Shown in pieces: positions 1-13,800 of a stretch of 64,000 nucleotides of DNA. Both the position numbers and the translations under genes were made by a program. The number at the start of each line of letters is the position of its first letter. The first letter of the stretch is position 1. Below the pieces are notes generated by a model, which ran no database searches, was not told the DNA's origin, and saw only the letters and a list, made by a program, of their open reading frames with translations. The stretch comes from Marchantia polymorpha subsp. ruderalis (Eukaryota > Streptophyta > Marchantiopsida > Marchantiales > Marchantiaceae), in the NCBI GenBank assembly GCA_037833965.1, contig AP031353.1, positions 10,790,501 to 10,854,500 of the forward strand, given 5' to 3'.

Positions 1-1260
1 TCTCCCTACGAGTGACAATGCACTGACTGCAGCTAAATCCACCATCGATTTTTTCTGAGTTGCTATGTCTGTTTGGGCCAATGTTCTGCGAGGTAAGCGT
101 CTCCTGGAAAGTGCCAGAGCTTTCATCTTTTGATTTCAGTTCTCAGTTGAAGTCGTTCTTTTTTTCCTGATTATTCTTGTAGAGTGGAGTGACTGACTCA
201 AAGTTTACACCACTAAGCTCACGGGATGCGGATTCGTGAGAGCTCCTATGTGCTGGACGCTGTAGTATTTGGCATATTTGGTTAAGAAATGACTGGCAAT
301 CGACGAGTATAGCAGAGGAAGAATATTTGCAGTATCTCAGATCACCGTCTCCCACATTCGGAAGACAGTCGTTCATCTAGATCGGGCCTAAATGACATCA
401 GCTGATACTTACTTCGACACGCTTACGTGCCAGTACAGACCCTAGGTTTTCTCATGGGCACAAATTTCACTTAATCGACTAGATTAGGGACCACTCAGCT
501 CTGTTAGTGTACATACCAGGGGTAGCATGGCTTCCTGTTCGAGCAGAGACTGGTTCAAGCGATGTGGGGCGGGCCTTACGCAGGTCAGAAATGGCCCTGG
601 ATGCAGAGAATCATATGAAGGTATGAGTTATGCGAAGGAGCCTAGCAAAATTGAAGCTTACTAGGAAGAGTACTGTTTAATAGAAGCATGATGCTCTTAC
701 AGAAACAGATTTTACTGAAGATGATTTTTTCTTCACCGTGCCGATTGAATAACTTGGCTCGGACATAGAAGACTTTTCACTCGTGCGCAGCGCATGAATG
801 TCAATAAACAATAAACAAAATGTCTTCTCATGTCATTTTGATACTAAAATTCAAAGCGTCTCTCTTGTATTCACTTGTGTAACACCAAAAGGTCTGTCGA
901 GTGGTGGAGGTAGATTGAAATCTGTACAATTTCGTTGAAGTTGTGACGTTTCAGGGTAAGAATAGGTGAACTGTCGCAGTGCCTGGCAAGCAAGCATATT
1001 CAGTGGCACCCAAACGATGTTTTGATCTTAAGAGATATAGCCGCTGAAAACGAATGAGAACGACTCTGAACTCATGTACAGTACTGATCTGGACAATCAC
1101 TTACACATTTTGGAGCAAGTTGCGGGAATTGTCGATTCCTGTCACATCTGAACTTCGAAACAGTGAACTTCAAGAAGGGGTCTCCACAAAATCTAAATGA
1201 CATGTTTCGTTTCGTGTGCACAGTGCTGACTGTCAAGCCCTCATGTGAACGAGCACTGAG
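1..1260. other. left-edge region, no firm gene
   Basis: No recognisable gene. On the minus strand a 77-codon frame (376-143) contains a GTGAGC donor-like site near 228. Below it, at about 83, a TTACCTCGCAG acceptor-like site is followed by a frame that stays open to the window edge. These could be exons of a minus-strand gene running off the left end, but I recognise no domain in either piece. 400-1260 shows nothing. Confidence 0.2.
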
Positions 1261-2712
1261 TATTGTTGTTGCTTTGCTATTTCTCTACGATTGAGACGGT
1301 TCACACATTCCGAGCACACATCTCAGTCACTGAAACACACTCGAGGTGGACAGCAAACGTCGATCACAGCTGGCCATTGCCCACCTTCGATTCCATGCCA
1401 GGCTTCCCTACCGAGCATTGTGAATCGACAGGAAGTCTTGGAGAACCATTACTTTAGTGTAGTTCTTTTTGGCGTCTCCTGGGTGGAAAGGTGGGCCCAT
1501 ACAGACCTGGGCTGAGCAGATGAATGCCGAATCTGTATACAGTTCCACAAATAGGAGTTTTTTGGACGTGTGTGCGATTGAAGAATCCTCTTGTGGGGGC
1601 TTCTCCAATCGAAGCCGATTGACAATGTGGCCATCGTAGATTGCACCACGGGGAAGCAAAGCGACTTCGGACTCTCCTGCCACGATGGCATGGAGCCTGC
1701 CAATATACGCCGGAAGGAAGACTGGAGAAGAATATTTTATTGAGCTCTGAAAATGTCGGTGAATCAGAGCTGCAAAACGAGCCACACAGCGTGTGCCATT
1801 GCTTGAATCTTCACGAGTCGCCGGAAAGAAATTCCACCCCAAGAGAAGATTACTGGTGGAAAACAGAGAAAGAGGAGACCTCGAGTGCTTGTCGGGCCCA
1901 GAGTATGCAACATGCTTATGGCAGCGTTTACACGTTTCACGTGAGCACGCAAACGTGCGGGAGACACCATACAGATTGCATTACCTGAATCTTCACTTTC
2001 GCAGAGCAGTCTGAAGCATTATAGAATCGAAAGTACCCTGTAGCCTTTGTTCGTACCCAATCCGAAAATGGCGAAGTTAGGGGTGTGTGCCAGTCTTCTC
2101 GGGGATACAACTCGGGACCACGAGGAGCTCGTAAAAATTCAGGTCTCCTTGAGATTCTGTCACATCCTCAAGAACCTGGAATCGATGAGTAGGATAGTAA
2201 ACGCTCGGCTCTCAACGAATCCAAGCACTTCTTCTTCTCTGCAGCCATAGCGGTGTATATAGACAGGAAAAAGCTCCCTTCTCCTGAAATTCGCCTGCTA
2301 GCAGACGATGTCAAAGTCTTATGCAATGCTGGTCTCGGAAAGGTTTGCCTACGACATGTGCTGGAAGTCAGTCACACTGACTTTCACCAGGAAACTGAAC
2401 ACCATTGAGCTGACACATGGGCAAAGCCATTGATGAGGGTGAGGAACTTCCACGGTTCGTCAAAGTTGCATGCAGCAGCTGCAGCAGCAGCAAGGAAATA
2501 TACGGATGTAGATATCGATGTGGATATCGACCCGCCTAGCTTCTACAGGCTAAACACTGAAATCCTTCCGAATGCATTCAGTAGGATGCTTTCTCTCAAG
2601 GAGTTCTGGGCTCCGTTGTTCAGTACCAGGCTGATTGCTGACATGTGAAATATCGCGGTGACCTCTTGCTTGAACGAGCGCCTTGTTGGAAACGCCATTC
2701 GACGCCAGCACA
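1261..2712. other. unassigned short ORFs and one candidate exon
   Basis: A 144-codon minus-strand frame (1842-1408) and a 115-codon plus-strand frame (1641-1988) overlap antisense. Neither resembles a family I know, so at most one is real. On the plus strand an acceptor-like TTCTCTGCAG just before 2250 is followed by about 92 open bases and a GGAAAG|GTTTGC donor-like site near 2341, which could be one internal exon. No product can be named. Confidence 0.2.
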
Positions 2713-2985
2713 ATGGTTTTCTGCTTCTGGATGCCATGGGACAGGAAGCGGATGGTGAGGGACTCCACACCAGCTAAAATCCTGTGTGCCAATTGCGGTG
2801 GATCTGCAAGTGAACTCAAGGTGCGCACCACCTTTAGGTTCTGCTTCATTCCACTGTGCTGGACCACAAGCTACATCATTCTCTGCCAAACTTGCGGTAC
2901 GAGTCTCAAGTTCTTAATCATCTGTACAAGAGAAAAAAGTACGCAGACTCCGACATGGATCGAAGTATGCGTTTTTCCTCGTTGA
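2713..2985 (+). CDS. possible small zinc-ribbon protein
   Basis: A 90-codon frame beginning at the ATG at 2713. The first residues, MVFCFW followed by WDRKRMV, lead into a CANCGG motif. About 27 residues later comes CQTCG. The hydrophobic stretch between them contains FRFCFIPL. Two CxxC knuckles flanking a FFIPL-type strand are the layout of the zinc-ribbon_15 type fold (MFFxFGW start, CxNC, FFIPL, CxxC). After residue 63 the likeness stops and the tail is not family-like, so the true end may lie in another exon: a GTACGA donor-like site falls right after the second knuckle. It could be a small intact gene, a first exon, or a pseudogene fragment. Function of the family is largely unknown. The motif match is seen; the gene status is inferred. 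Confidence 0.4.
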   Translation: MVFCFWMPWDRKRMVRDSTPAKILCANCGGSASELKVRTTFRFCFIPLCWTTSYIILCQTCGTSLKFLIICTREKSTQTPTWIEVCVFPR

Positions 2986-5900
2986 TTTATTGTGTTCTCT
3001 TGCTCTTTAGACAAGTTCTGTGGTCACAGACTGGACTCTTCAATTTGCAACCGTCCGCAGCAAGGACAGACGCAGGAAAGTCTACATTCGTGTCCCTGAA
3101 CTCTGAAAAGGCGGTTGATTAGATCTTCGTCCCTGCAAAATAGTTGAATGTCTTCTTGCTGGTGAAAGAACGGGGCTGCAATTGATGCGTAGAGAAATTG
3201 ATCACAATACTGTGGGGGTTTTCTTGGACAGAGTGGAAGGGCTTGTGTAAATTCGACTTGCCGGGGAGAAGAAATTTCTGACAACTTTCAACTATTTCGG
3301 CTGGCGTTGAGTTGTGATGAGAGTAGCAAGTGAACATGTCACCTCATCACAATGTCGTCTACGGGAGCCGAGAAATCTCAAGAATGCTGTGCATCGTTGT
3401 ATGGAACCAGTCACAGGTTTAGAACCTCTGTAAATGTTCAGCTGCAGGAAATGTTAGTGTCTGCCAGAAGAAGGCAACTCTTACACGGGATTATGTGTTC
3501 TGACTGATGGACTCCTGAAGCTTCCTTCCTACATAGATTCCAGATTCAGATTCACAGGAAGTGTTTTTACAACTCTCTCCACATGGCGAACAGAGATTCT
3601 GACAGAGTCAAAATTCGATCCTTCAATTTCATATGGTATCCACGCTGCTATCCCAACAGTTCTCCTTCCACCGATAGATGAATGATACGCACCATACAAC
3701 TGCAACTACGGCTGTAGTTTCGTGATAAGGAGTATCGGTTGTAAATTTCCCTTTACATTCGACAGCTTTTTGGCCTTCAAATCAATTAGCAGATCTCTAC
3801 GTTTTCGTCTTTGATGATGATTCATTGCACAGCTGAGTATGAATATTCTTTATGATGAGAAAAATATCTGCTTGATAAATGATTGTTTCATTAGTTCACA
3901 TACTAATTTTATTTTTTATTTTTTTACCTTCAGAGAAATGATTCATCAACAGTGTTTTTCTGACTTAAAAATTCCTCCGCGTTGATTTCTTGGATTTGAC
4001 TTTCATGAAAAGAATTCTTAATACAATCATCACTTCACGAAAAAAGCTTCAACTTGAAACATATCTTAAAACTGGGTATGCATCGTCTATGTTCTGAAGC
4101 ATAGAAAGATATTTACCATAATGATATTCAAGAAGTTTCAAGCACAGGTTTTTGCTATGGATATCTTTGAAAACATTTCGACTTTATCCATGAAAATCAA
4201 TATGAAAAATTCAATTATATTGTAATCTTGCAAGACTTGAGTTTTCAAAGCTAACCAATAAACAATACAAATCTGGGTTTTTATCCCAAATTAACCTTAT
4301 ATCTTTGTGAGTTTATCGATAGGCAAGATTCAAAATAACATTATTTACTAACATCAGAGTTATCATTATAGCTCAATTTTTAGAGGTTTTATTCTTCATA
4401 CAAGTAGCTCCCTTATTATTTAGGATACTGATAACAATAGCAACAGCTTCAAGACGTTGACAACTTGCTTTGGTTAGTATTATTTTTGTTAAATTATATG
4501 TAAGAAAATCTACATGTCTATGATCTAGACCCTTTAAAATTCAATTTAAGGGAATTTTTTTTTAATTTGTAGAAATTCAACAGGACTCCATCTTTCATAC
4601 TATACCATTATTTCTATGGAAAAAATGTGCGAGTATACTTCTCAAAAAACATCAAAATTTGAAATTGAAAATGATATACTTAGTCCACATTACATATAGA
4701 TGTAAAATTCTTTTATCCTTTTCCGAAATACGAGCTACTTGATACTCAATCAAATGTCTTAGATGATCGAATCATCATTGACTTTGTGCGCAGTCAAGGA
4801 TTTCTGGCCGAGGATTTAAGACCAAATTCTCTCAAGTGCATTCTAAATACTCTCAACTAGAGTCCGAAGACTTCTAATAAAATATGTTATAGACTGTTTT
4901 TAGGAGATAAAGCTAAATATAGAGCTATAGAGCTGTGTATTTTGAGTCACTTGCCTTTGCACAAGCTCATAAAGAAATGCACTTCCCGATCAGCATTGGA
5001 AACAAAGTCCCTCTTTCACATAAGAAAACAGTTTCTAGTACCTGTCAACATGATGAGCATGTCGTCGGGTACTAGATCTAATCTGCACACGAGATTGCTG
5101 CCGGTACCTGCATAAACTTACACGGTTTCTTTTCTCGTTGCTTGAAATTCCTGAATCGGATGTTGAAATCAGGACACTTAGATGCTTTCATGCACTTGTG
5201 CCCGTAAATATGCAGCAGCTGTGAAAGCACAGTCAGTATGAGGCTTTAGAGGCTAATTTGAAAGAAGTTTTAGATGACCAACTAAATGACTGAGCACAAT
5301 GTGAAGTTGGCCACAGAAACAATCCTATCGACGTCAAATGGCCGGGGTTGTAACCTAGGTCCGAAGTTCTGTGATATCAGTTACATCCGAAGTAGAAATA
5401 CCCTACGGATTTCATTTCAGTATAATGCAGAGATCGCTGCGGTTTATTCACATCAAAGCTTAAACAGAGCTGCAAGCTATCAGAATACATCTGAAAGCTT
5501 GCATAATGAGGTAAAAGTAACATAGCTTCATTGGACTTACATTTCTGAATTATAGCTTTAAATTACCATGTGATGTAAATCACGGTCTTCAGTACTTGCA
5601 TTGTGAAACAATACTGAGTTGTATTATTGGCTCGCATCTAATTTTGGGAAGATGGTCTTGCGGCAAGTTGGCCACTGTGCTTCTTCGGAGGGGAGACAAA
5701 GAGTGAATGTTACCATCTCAGACTCAGAGCTAAGTACATTCACTTCTGAGAACCTTGAAGCAAATTTATGGCAGATTTATTTAATAGCTAGTACAATAAG
5801 CCGTGAAAGTCACTTTATCAAAACGACCTCAACAGAGGACGTGATCTCATGAGGAGGTGTATACAGAGCATGAAAGAGATGATGGTTGACTGGAGGACAC

Positions 5901-6261
5901 GCAGCCTGGTCGGTGACATGCACTCTTTTCAGAATTCTACGCCTGTGCACGATTTTTGTACTCAGGAAGTCGATCCAGTGTGACAGATGCTGCTTTGGTG
6001 ACAGCGCAAGATGTACAATGAAGACTTTATAATTTTTAACTTCAGAGGCGATATCGTTCTACAAAGATCAAATATTTGAAACGCCTCGGGTTCTGATACC
6101 ACGTATGAGGCCAATGCTGTCATCGTGCATATATTAAACCGACGTGAAGGTCAATGGGTAAGAGCAGGTCAGGAATGGTCCCTGTTCTTTCGAGAGTGTC
6201 GGGTCTTTTCTTAATGTCTTGAGTCAGATCTAGCATACCTGCTCTCACACTGTTCACAGGA
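2986..6261. other. non-coding, AT-rich in the middle
   Basis: 3024-3340 holds overlapping short frames on the minus strand without recognisable content. About 3700-5000 is AT-rich and devoid of long frames. 5286-5852 has two short plus-strand frames with no family likeness. I see no gene here. Confidence 0.5.
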
Positions 6262-6299
6262 CAGCAACTTATGTCTCACAGGAAATGTGCCTTCCCTTG
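6262..6299 (+). repeat. 38-base direct repeat, copy 1
   Basis: Exact copy of 7123-7160, starting CAGCAACTTATG and ending CTTCCCTTG. The flanks differ on both sides. No other copy was noticed in the window. Confidence 0.85.
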
Positions 6300-7122
6300 T
6301 GAGGTCTGACAAAAGTACTCACTAAATGGTTCACCCAGACATTGCATATGCAACTCAGTACGTGTAGGTATGTCCATTGGTTGCAATCTTCAGCACTGAA
6401 AGTAGTTTCAGATTCAGGAAGTTACCAAGTTGAAAGCTGAATACAAGCAAGGCTTTTGAAAGGGGAACGTAGACGATTCAAGGCGCTTCCTATAAAATCT
6501 GCTGCTCACATTAGCTTTTTCTTTATGAGCCATCACGAGGTACAAAGTTCCTCGAGTTCGAACCCTATATTTCAGTCACTCTCACAGAATTATCGAAGTC
6601 CCCGTCCATAGTTCCGGAAACTCCAAAGCGGAATCCGCTCCTGTACAGCAAATTTGCCTCTTTAGATCTCAATTTTCAATCCCGTCCAGACTACGTTCCG
6701 ATCAGCATTCTTGCGGTCCAGTGAGTAGCCCAGGTTGACCCCCACTTCCCTCCTATTATCAACAATAAAAGCCAAGGTATCGTGATACAAGAGCGTTACA
6801 GTGCAAGAGTGTACGATTCGTGTGCCGCCTGTATTGAAGACAATATCTTGCTCTACGAAGTGAGGCGTAATTCCGAAGTAGCAAATCGTGGGGAACTTTA
6901 TTTGACTCAAACTGAAAGTGACGATCTGATCGTAGCAATCTACTCTACCTCTTTCACCATCTAGCACTTTTGATTTACCTTCCTGTCGCCGAGATTTTCA
7001 AAATTGAGTGTAATTCATAATATCAACTTGAATCATGCCAGCAATTTAGATGAGAATATCTGTCGCTCGACGCTCAGTTCAGGCAGGGTGAGATAGCATT
7101 TTCTGGACCCAAAGATATAAGG

Positions 7123-7160
7123 CAGCAACTTATGTCTCACAGGAAATGTGCCTTCCCTTG
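7123..7160 (+). repeat. 38-base direct repeat, copy 2
   Basis: Exact copy of 6262-6299, 861 bases away. It lies inside two overlapping minus-strand frames (7373-7137 and 7230-7033) that I do not recognise. Confidence 0.85.
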
Positions 7161-9623
7161 ATTTCTTGAACTTGTCGATGATATTTCTTTGCCCTGAAGT
7201 TTTGAAGATTTTACATGGTCTAGCAGCCAAGTGGGAACAGGAGAGTCCATTACAACGAAGACTTGGATTCCTCTGTCAACATCCTGCCAATAAATGAATA
7301 CATTCAATGAGAAAAAGTTTTGTCCCGGTTGCTGCGCAGCGTCCAAATGGTATGTTTGAAAATTGAGGGACAAGACAGCACTTTCTATGACCTATACACG
7401 TTCAGGAAGGGAGCGACCTTTGCATTGGGACTAGGGATTGAAGTTCAGAATACGTACTTGATCAGGTAGACTTCAGACCACATTTCAAGGCTTCCTGCTC
7501 TGTTCCTTAACGATTCGTTCTGTTGAGGCACAATGCAGCACGCTACGGAATGTGCTCATGAGCAACAGTTCAGCGCTGACCCACCGGAAGGACGACAATG
7601 TTGACCTCAGAGTGACGTGATTGGGTCACTGGGCCAGACATGAAAGCTGTAGATTACATCCAAAGGACCCGGAACTTCACTATCGGAGCTACTGAACAGA
7701 AGACAGAGTGACCATGAAGCATTGTTGCGTGAAATAGAAACGAAGTAAGTCATAAAAGAACATTTTCGTGTCAACAACATTCTCCTCTGATGCATGAACA
7801 GAGAATGCGAAGAGTTTAAGTACAGTTATGAGGACAGCTCGATCGATCTTCATCGTGTGTTCATGTTATGAAGCTTTGCCGTTTGCAAAAGTTAGCTCAG
7901 TCTCCCCTGCTTTCCCATTGCTCCAGCCCTGCTCCCAAAGGAACATTCTGCTTAGGAATTTCACGACGTGAAAAAAGGTACACACGGAACGAATTGAAAG
8001 AAAAAGGATGTGATATGAGGATGTACATAAAAGTAGTGAGGGGAGCAAAACTCACAAACATACTCTCATTCGGCTGCAACTGAAAACGTAGATCCGTTCT
8101 TAGTGTCAACAGATTTCTGAAGGGTGATCCAGCCTGTTTATTCTCACAATTTTACATCAAACGCATTATAAAGTCCTATTAAATGAAGGAGGAGATCATG
8201 CTGTTCTGACATGTATGCAGATCTTACAAACCGTCGAAAATTTTTCGCTTCAGAAGAACTGGAAATACTAAACTGAGTCAATATTCCATAATAATTCATG
8301 GTAAGACAAAGCGACCTATGAAACAGTTTACATATGCATTATCTACGATCAGATTCTTCAACAAGTTGCTACTAGACCACGAAGCAGTCCTCGCTTTAAG
8401 CACGGTTTCATGCCAAGGAATCTGGCAGGCTACTACTCACCATACTGGGTAAAAAATAGAAGCAGAAAGCAGCCTCTGAGCTAACGGAAAAGCTCAACAT
8501 AATCCATTCAGACATCAAAGAACACATGAGGACCGACACCTTGAGCACCGACATGGACTGGAAAAAGGGAAACATCATATGTCAGATATCATTCCTGTCT
8601 CAAACTATATTAACTAGTAGATTCTATCTAGTTGCGCACGATTTCGCATTGTTGTGAGATACCCGATATCATATAATACTATAATAACAAAACACGGAAA
8701 GAAATGCTTGTCTTTAGCTTCATACTTTCTATACTTGCAGATCTAACCTGTGCTTAAAATAAGTCATTTGTATCAGAAATTTGCAAACTTAAGTCTAAAG
8801 AATTCCACAGATTTTATGAGCTGTGCATCCACATTTTTCTGCATACTAACAATTTGTCAACAAGATATCATGCCAAATACGTGCGATGTCACGAAAGCCT
8901 CTTTTGAATGTCAAAGAGTATGATATGCAAAGAAAGCTGAAATTTAGTTGCTCGGAAGGAAAAAACTCAGAATCAAGTTTAATTCTTCTATAGACAAGGA
9001 AACTGATGCTGCATTCAAGCACCTTGAATTTACAATGTTGGCCCAAGACTTCTACCCGTGTGGAGCATGACGCTCTTTGATACCCCGGATTCGTAAGCCA
9101 TGGCGTCAAGCTAATGAGTTTTAAGTTGTACTCTCATCTAAGAATGTGTACATAGACGACATGGGCCTCAAAATCAGATCATTAGATGATTTTGTACGTC
9201 CTGCGAAGTGACTTGGTATGTTCCGAACTAATTGATGTCTAGCATGTACCTCTAAACTCTACATAAGAATGATTTCTTCAGCGAAGTTTCAGGTATATGG
9301 ACCCAATGATTGGGTTGAAGGCTTTTGCTGGCCTTTCTACCACGATTATAACACCATGCTAAGATGCATAATTCAAATCTAAACCAGCTGAATTACCTAT
9401 ATGGGCGTACTTGCCACCATCTGCTGACTTTAGGTAGTCTAATGACCTTCCAATCGACTCAGAACGATGATGATGCAAGAATGCTTGTTCACTCTAGTCT
9501 TGCAGTAAAATTCCTGGTGTTTACTGGTGCCAGAAACCGTGACCGGTGACCGTGCTACGTGTGAATTCGACTTGTTTTCCCACTGGATCACAAGACTCAA
9601 ACTCGTCAGCTTATCGGTGGTTT
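7161..9623. other. no recognisable gene
   Basis: Only short frames: minus 7373-7137, 7795-7607 and 9109-8846, plus 9364-9549. The 7373-7137 frame reads like coding sequence by eye but matches no family I know. Confidence 0.4.
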
Positions 9624-10820
9624 CTACCTACTGATGGAGGCGGGGAAATTCGTATCTGCTTCCCACGTCTGCCCAAATTTCCAATCGGGCGTTGTCAGAT
9701 TGTTGAAGGTCAAAGTTTGTCCCAGGCCTAACGTGAGTCGGAATGAGAGGGTCTGGTTGATCAACTTCTGACCGAGCTCCCAGTTTTGACCCCAGTTCTG
9801 CCTCATGTTGAACCAGGCAGTTTTAGAGCCTTTCATCTGAGCAGCCACCACATTCCCCTGCCCTCCCACGTTGCTAATGAGCACAAGGTTAAACCATGGG
9901 TTTCCATTCAGCGTGAATCGAACTCCTCCTGTCTTTACACATGGCACTCTGCAGCAGCAAAAGCACGACAAAAGTGGTTCAGATTTGGAATCATTTTCAA
10001 AGTCACGTCTTCCTGCATTTGTTCGGAAGGTGTTGAATCAGAAGATTGACCCGATAAAGCGTCAGACCTTAGTATCTCAATCTCCCGCTTTATCTCTTCC
10101 AAAGTCTACCAGAAAATTTCGTAGTGAGCAGAGATGAGCCGTATAATTGAACTACTATACCTTTTGTACAGAACTGGGATGATGCCTCCAACTGCTCGGG
10201 CAAGTGTTGTGAACATTTTGACGGACAGGTCGAAGTGAGATCTTGGCAGATTGCACCAGCCATCAGTTGTCCTGTTTAGGTTGGGAGGACAAAAATTGGT
10301 GGCACTTATTGTGATGGAGCTTACGTTGGAGTAGCACCATCTTGACTCATTCAACCTGCACTTCAGCATAAAGCATGCTCCGCAAGTTAACCCATTGTTG
10401 AATAGAACTGTGCTTAGAGCAGCCGTTTCTAGTCCGTATCCTCTTGTGAACATGTTTCCATAACCACAAGCTCCTCCTGCAAGGATACCGAGAAAGCATC
10501 AGCATTTGCTCGACACGCATGTTGCACACACTGAATCTTATTTGCAGTTCTCCTATTGGATATATGGTATGCGACATGCAAATTATTACGCCTAGTCTTT
10601 TGACACTCAGTGAACTTGGCATTGGGCCATCCCAAGTGGCAGCTAACGCACCCATTGTCCCAGCTCCATCGTCTCCACCATAGAACGTGGCAGTCGCATT
10701 GGTCCAAGTAGTCGCGTTGTAAAGTGCACCTTGTGCATTCACACGACTCGGCTGGATGCACATAAGCATCAGTGTGGTCACCAGAACGCTCAACAGAGCC
10801 ATTTTAGGTGACATAGTCAT
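9624..10820 (-). CDS. EXPA: alpha-expansin (EXPA), three exons
   Basis: Cell-wall loosening protein that acts non-hydrolytically on cellulose-xyloglucan contacts in the apoplast. Exons are 10820-10652, 10476-10161 and 9948-9624 (169, 316 and 325 bases), giving 269 aa. Donors are ATGG|GTGCGT and AAAG|GTATAG; acceptors are CTTGCAG and GCTGCAG. Residues 1 to about 29 form a signal peptide. Domain 1 (six-stranded barrel, GH45-like) holds ATFYGG, TMGGACGYGN, LTCGACF and the HFDLS signature. Domain 2 (expansin CBM63-like) holds GGVRFTLNG, NLVLISNVGG, NWGQNW and LSFRLT. Length, domains and exon phases fit an intact EXPA, and nothing is missing. Three Met codons lie close together (positions 1, 3 and 7); I took the first. 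A TTTTATAAG box lies about 80 bases upstream of the ATG. Confidence 0.96.
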
Positions 10821-13800
10821 CTGCCTGCAGAATCAAATGAGAAAGTGTTACTCTTCACTGCATTCTGAGTGCTAAACAGAAGAATCCACCACTAACTTAT
10901 AAAACGCGTACTCTTTAATCTTTGTCGACTGACTTTAGCTTCTGTCTGTCTCCATCACTTCAGCCGATAGCAAAGGATCAGCTCGTTCGAGTACATAGAT
11001 TTGCCTTCAAAAGCTGGTGAGTTACAGGCTAGAACACTCGAACAACTATCTGATTCTTGACGATTCTACCTAAAACTGGCAACCTGATGGGCTGCTACCT
11101 TGATCAGAATACCATCAGTACTCATGTCACCTGTTTCGAATGTATGGAACGGCATTGGATCATTAGCTTTCCTACCTTTTTTGTCAAAGCAGATTTCGAA
11201 GACGGAAACGTGGATGCAGACCTAGAGCTCAAGGCCAAGTTCTAAGTCTGCAGAAGACGAAGCGTTTACATCTGAAATTAGACTCGAAATGAACAAGATA
11301 TATAGCCACTGAGTCTCTTGACCATAGAGTTGACGTCCCAAAGATGCAGGAGAGCCTCAAACGGTAGACCATAATAGATTGCCACGTGAATTATCACATA
11401 CACCGGCGCACTGCTGCGTGGAATCACGTTGACTTGTCTTTTCCTGTACCTGAGGCGGGCCATACACCCACACCCATCGGCAGCAGTAGACAGACAGAGA
11501 TGTTCTCTTGCTCGTCTGTTTTCCACAGCTCCCCGTCTTTTGGGGATGTAACAGCTCCTACATTCCATTCAATGTGCGAAGAGGTCCTGCAATTGCCTGA
11601 CCTCTTCAGCATTTTTCTGTATCTTAATATTTACTCGTATCAGACTTGAGGTCCAAGTGGGCAGTCCAGCCGTGTGATGTGAAATCATAGTGTGTGACAG
11701 TCTAAAATATTCTTGTGAGAACCTCTTCGTCGATATTTCTTTCGCAACAAGCACACATCTGGATATCAGGACAGCATAATTCTGGATGATAGGTGCCGGC
11801 AGTGTTGCAGTTTCGTCGTGAATCGAACGTTTACCTGGTATGCTCTCTGTTGAGACTAAATAGGTCTCCGCAATACACGTACCTCTAAGTCTACATGACA
11901 GTCCAAAATTGTTGAAGCTAATCTTCACATAGGCCACTTCACAGTGAACAGATCACACTTCTACAAGTCCCCTCGAGTTCGTAATGTTGAGGAGGTACGT
12001 GAACTATACCTGCTACTGTTCCAAGTTTCTGTTCAGTCAACTTAGTTCTACATGCACAGGATGCTTAATATGGACCTGTCTAACAGGACTTTTGCGCAAA
12101 TGAGAATAGTAATTTCTGCCAGATATTTGCAGATTGATGTGAGTTGACAGATGTCAGATCGCGTCTGTTGACAATTGAAAAGAGAAACAAGTCGATGGCA
12201 GATGAAAGCCCGTGCGTAATGCCTATCAAAGTGGACAGAAGTCCGAGGCTTGACGAAGTTCAATGCTCGCTTGGAATTGGCTGGAACTTGAAGAATATAC
12301 TCCTTGTTCTTCTCGACCTTACAGGGTCATAAGCTAGTTGAAGGACATCCTTCCAATTGCAACTAGGGGTTAGGATATTCTTAAATGCGCTGAAAGCAAG
12401 AAACTGTGCACTTCCATTGTTGAGAACCATCTATACCCTTCTGAGTACTCAGGGAGTATGTCTTCATCAGGATCAAAGTCAGACCTGGTCCTGTAGAACT
12501 CTAGGTAACCTTGTCCTCATTGTCGTCGAATATCAGGCATGGTTACGTTCACCGTATTTTACACCTGTCTCCTATACGCTTCTCTTTTGTTGAAGAGCTG
12601 AGGCATCTTCATGAAATGTACCTTATGAAACCAGGAAATCATATTTCTCATCTTGTATTACATCGAACCTCACTGAACTCATCATCTCGGAGCTTAGACG
12701 TGGTAAGTGAGGCGTCACAGACACAATCGAGTCATTTGCTGGACGTCACAAATTCTCTTATCAAATCTCCAGGCATTAAGGGATCCAGTTCATCTGATCA
12801 GTGTTTTGGCGACCATTGGCTTTCGTGTTACGAGTATCTTTATGCAGTCCTGAAGCTTTTATGCAGGTATCGGGAAAGAGTGACGCCATTCATCTGAACA
12901 GTCTTCAAGAATGATCATCGGGAAGTGCACCCACGGTCGGAGTACGAGGGCCGATGACCTGCTCGTGCACCAGTAAGCTCGTATATGTGGCTCGCACTAC
13001 CTACGTGGGGCCATTTTTTAATGTTACTTTCCCTCTTCTGCTCCTCAGAACAGAGAAGTATCGCCTCAACATATATTTTTTTATCATATCAAATCAAACC
13101 AAAATCAAGCAAAGTTCACGTGCGCTTCTTTCATGTCACAATCGGCGAAGAGTGCTAGTGTCTCTCGAGCAGACGATAGTTTGCACACGTGCGCATTCAT
13201 CATGGAACACATGAAAAGATGGCTGCCCTGGCCCTAGTACTGCATGTCGGATGCACTTTTTGCGTTTTGTCCTGAAGTTCATTGTTCAGTTTTTGATAGC
13301 TGGTTTCGGAAACAATAATCAGACTCAGGTATTTTGCACTATAGAGATTCAGATCGTCCATTTGTTCCCCATTTGTCAAAGTAGCTCTTTAGGCACTTCT
13401 GGTTTTCTTCTGCATGCATAAGTCATGTTTACGCCAGCGATTGTCCTGCTGCGTACATGGGATGGCCAGATCTTGTAATGCTTTGGGATTCGTGTTGATG
13501 TGCGAAGATTGGATGCTGAGCCTACAATGCCCATTGATCTGCTTGTAAACCTGTTGACTTGTATAAAACGTGCTGAATTCAAAATCAGAGACCACCCACG
13601 GTTAAGCAGAGCCCTTGCAAAGAGTTGAAATAATCCACCATTGTGATGTTTCCATTCAAACACGTCTTCACTTTCTTAGTCGTGATTTGGACGAAAATTC
13701 GGGGGCAAAACGTGTAATTGTGCCCACTTCCGTATCAACTGCGCAGATACTGTCGGAGTACAGGAATGGAGATGTTTAGGCTTGTCGGCCTTAGCTCCTC

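Noticed and set aside
2543-2889. Overlapping minus-strand ORFs of 75-105 codons
   Set aside because: They are antisense to the zinc-ribbon-like frame and share no family feature.
6540-6570. GTTCGAAC motif as a tRNA T-arm
   Set aside because: The bases around it do not form a T-stem and no D-arm or acceptor stem is present.
10347-10820. Unspliced 157-codon frame as the expansin start
   Set aside because: It reads through the first intron; the spliced form restores the TMGGACGYGN expansin motif.
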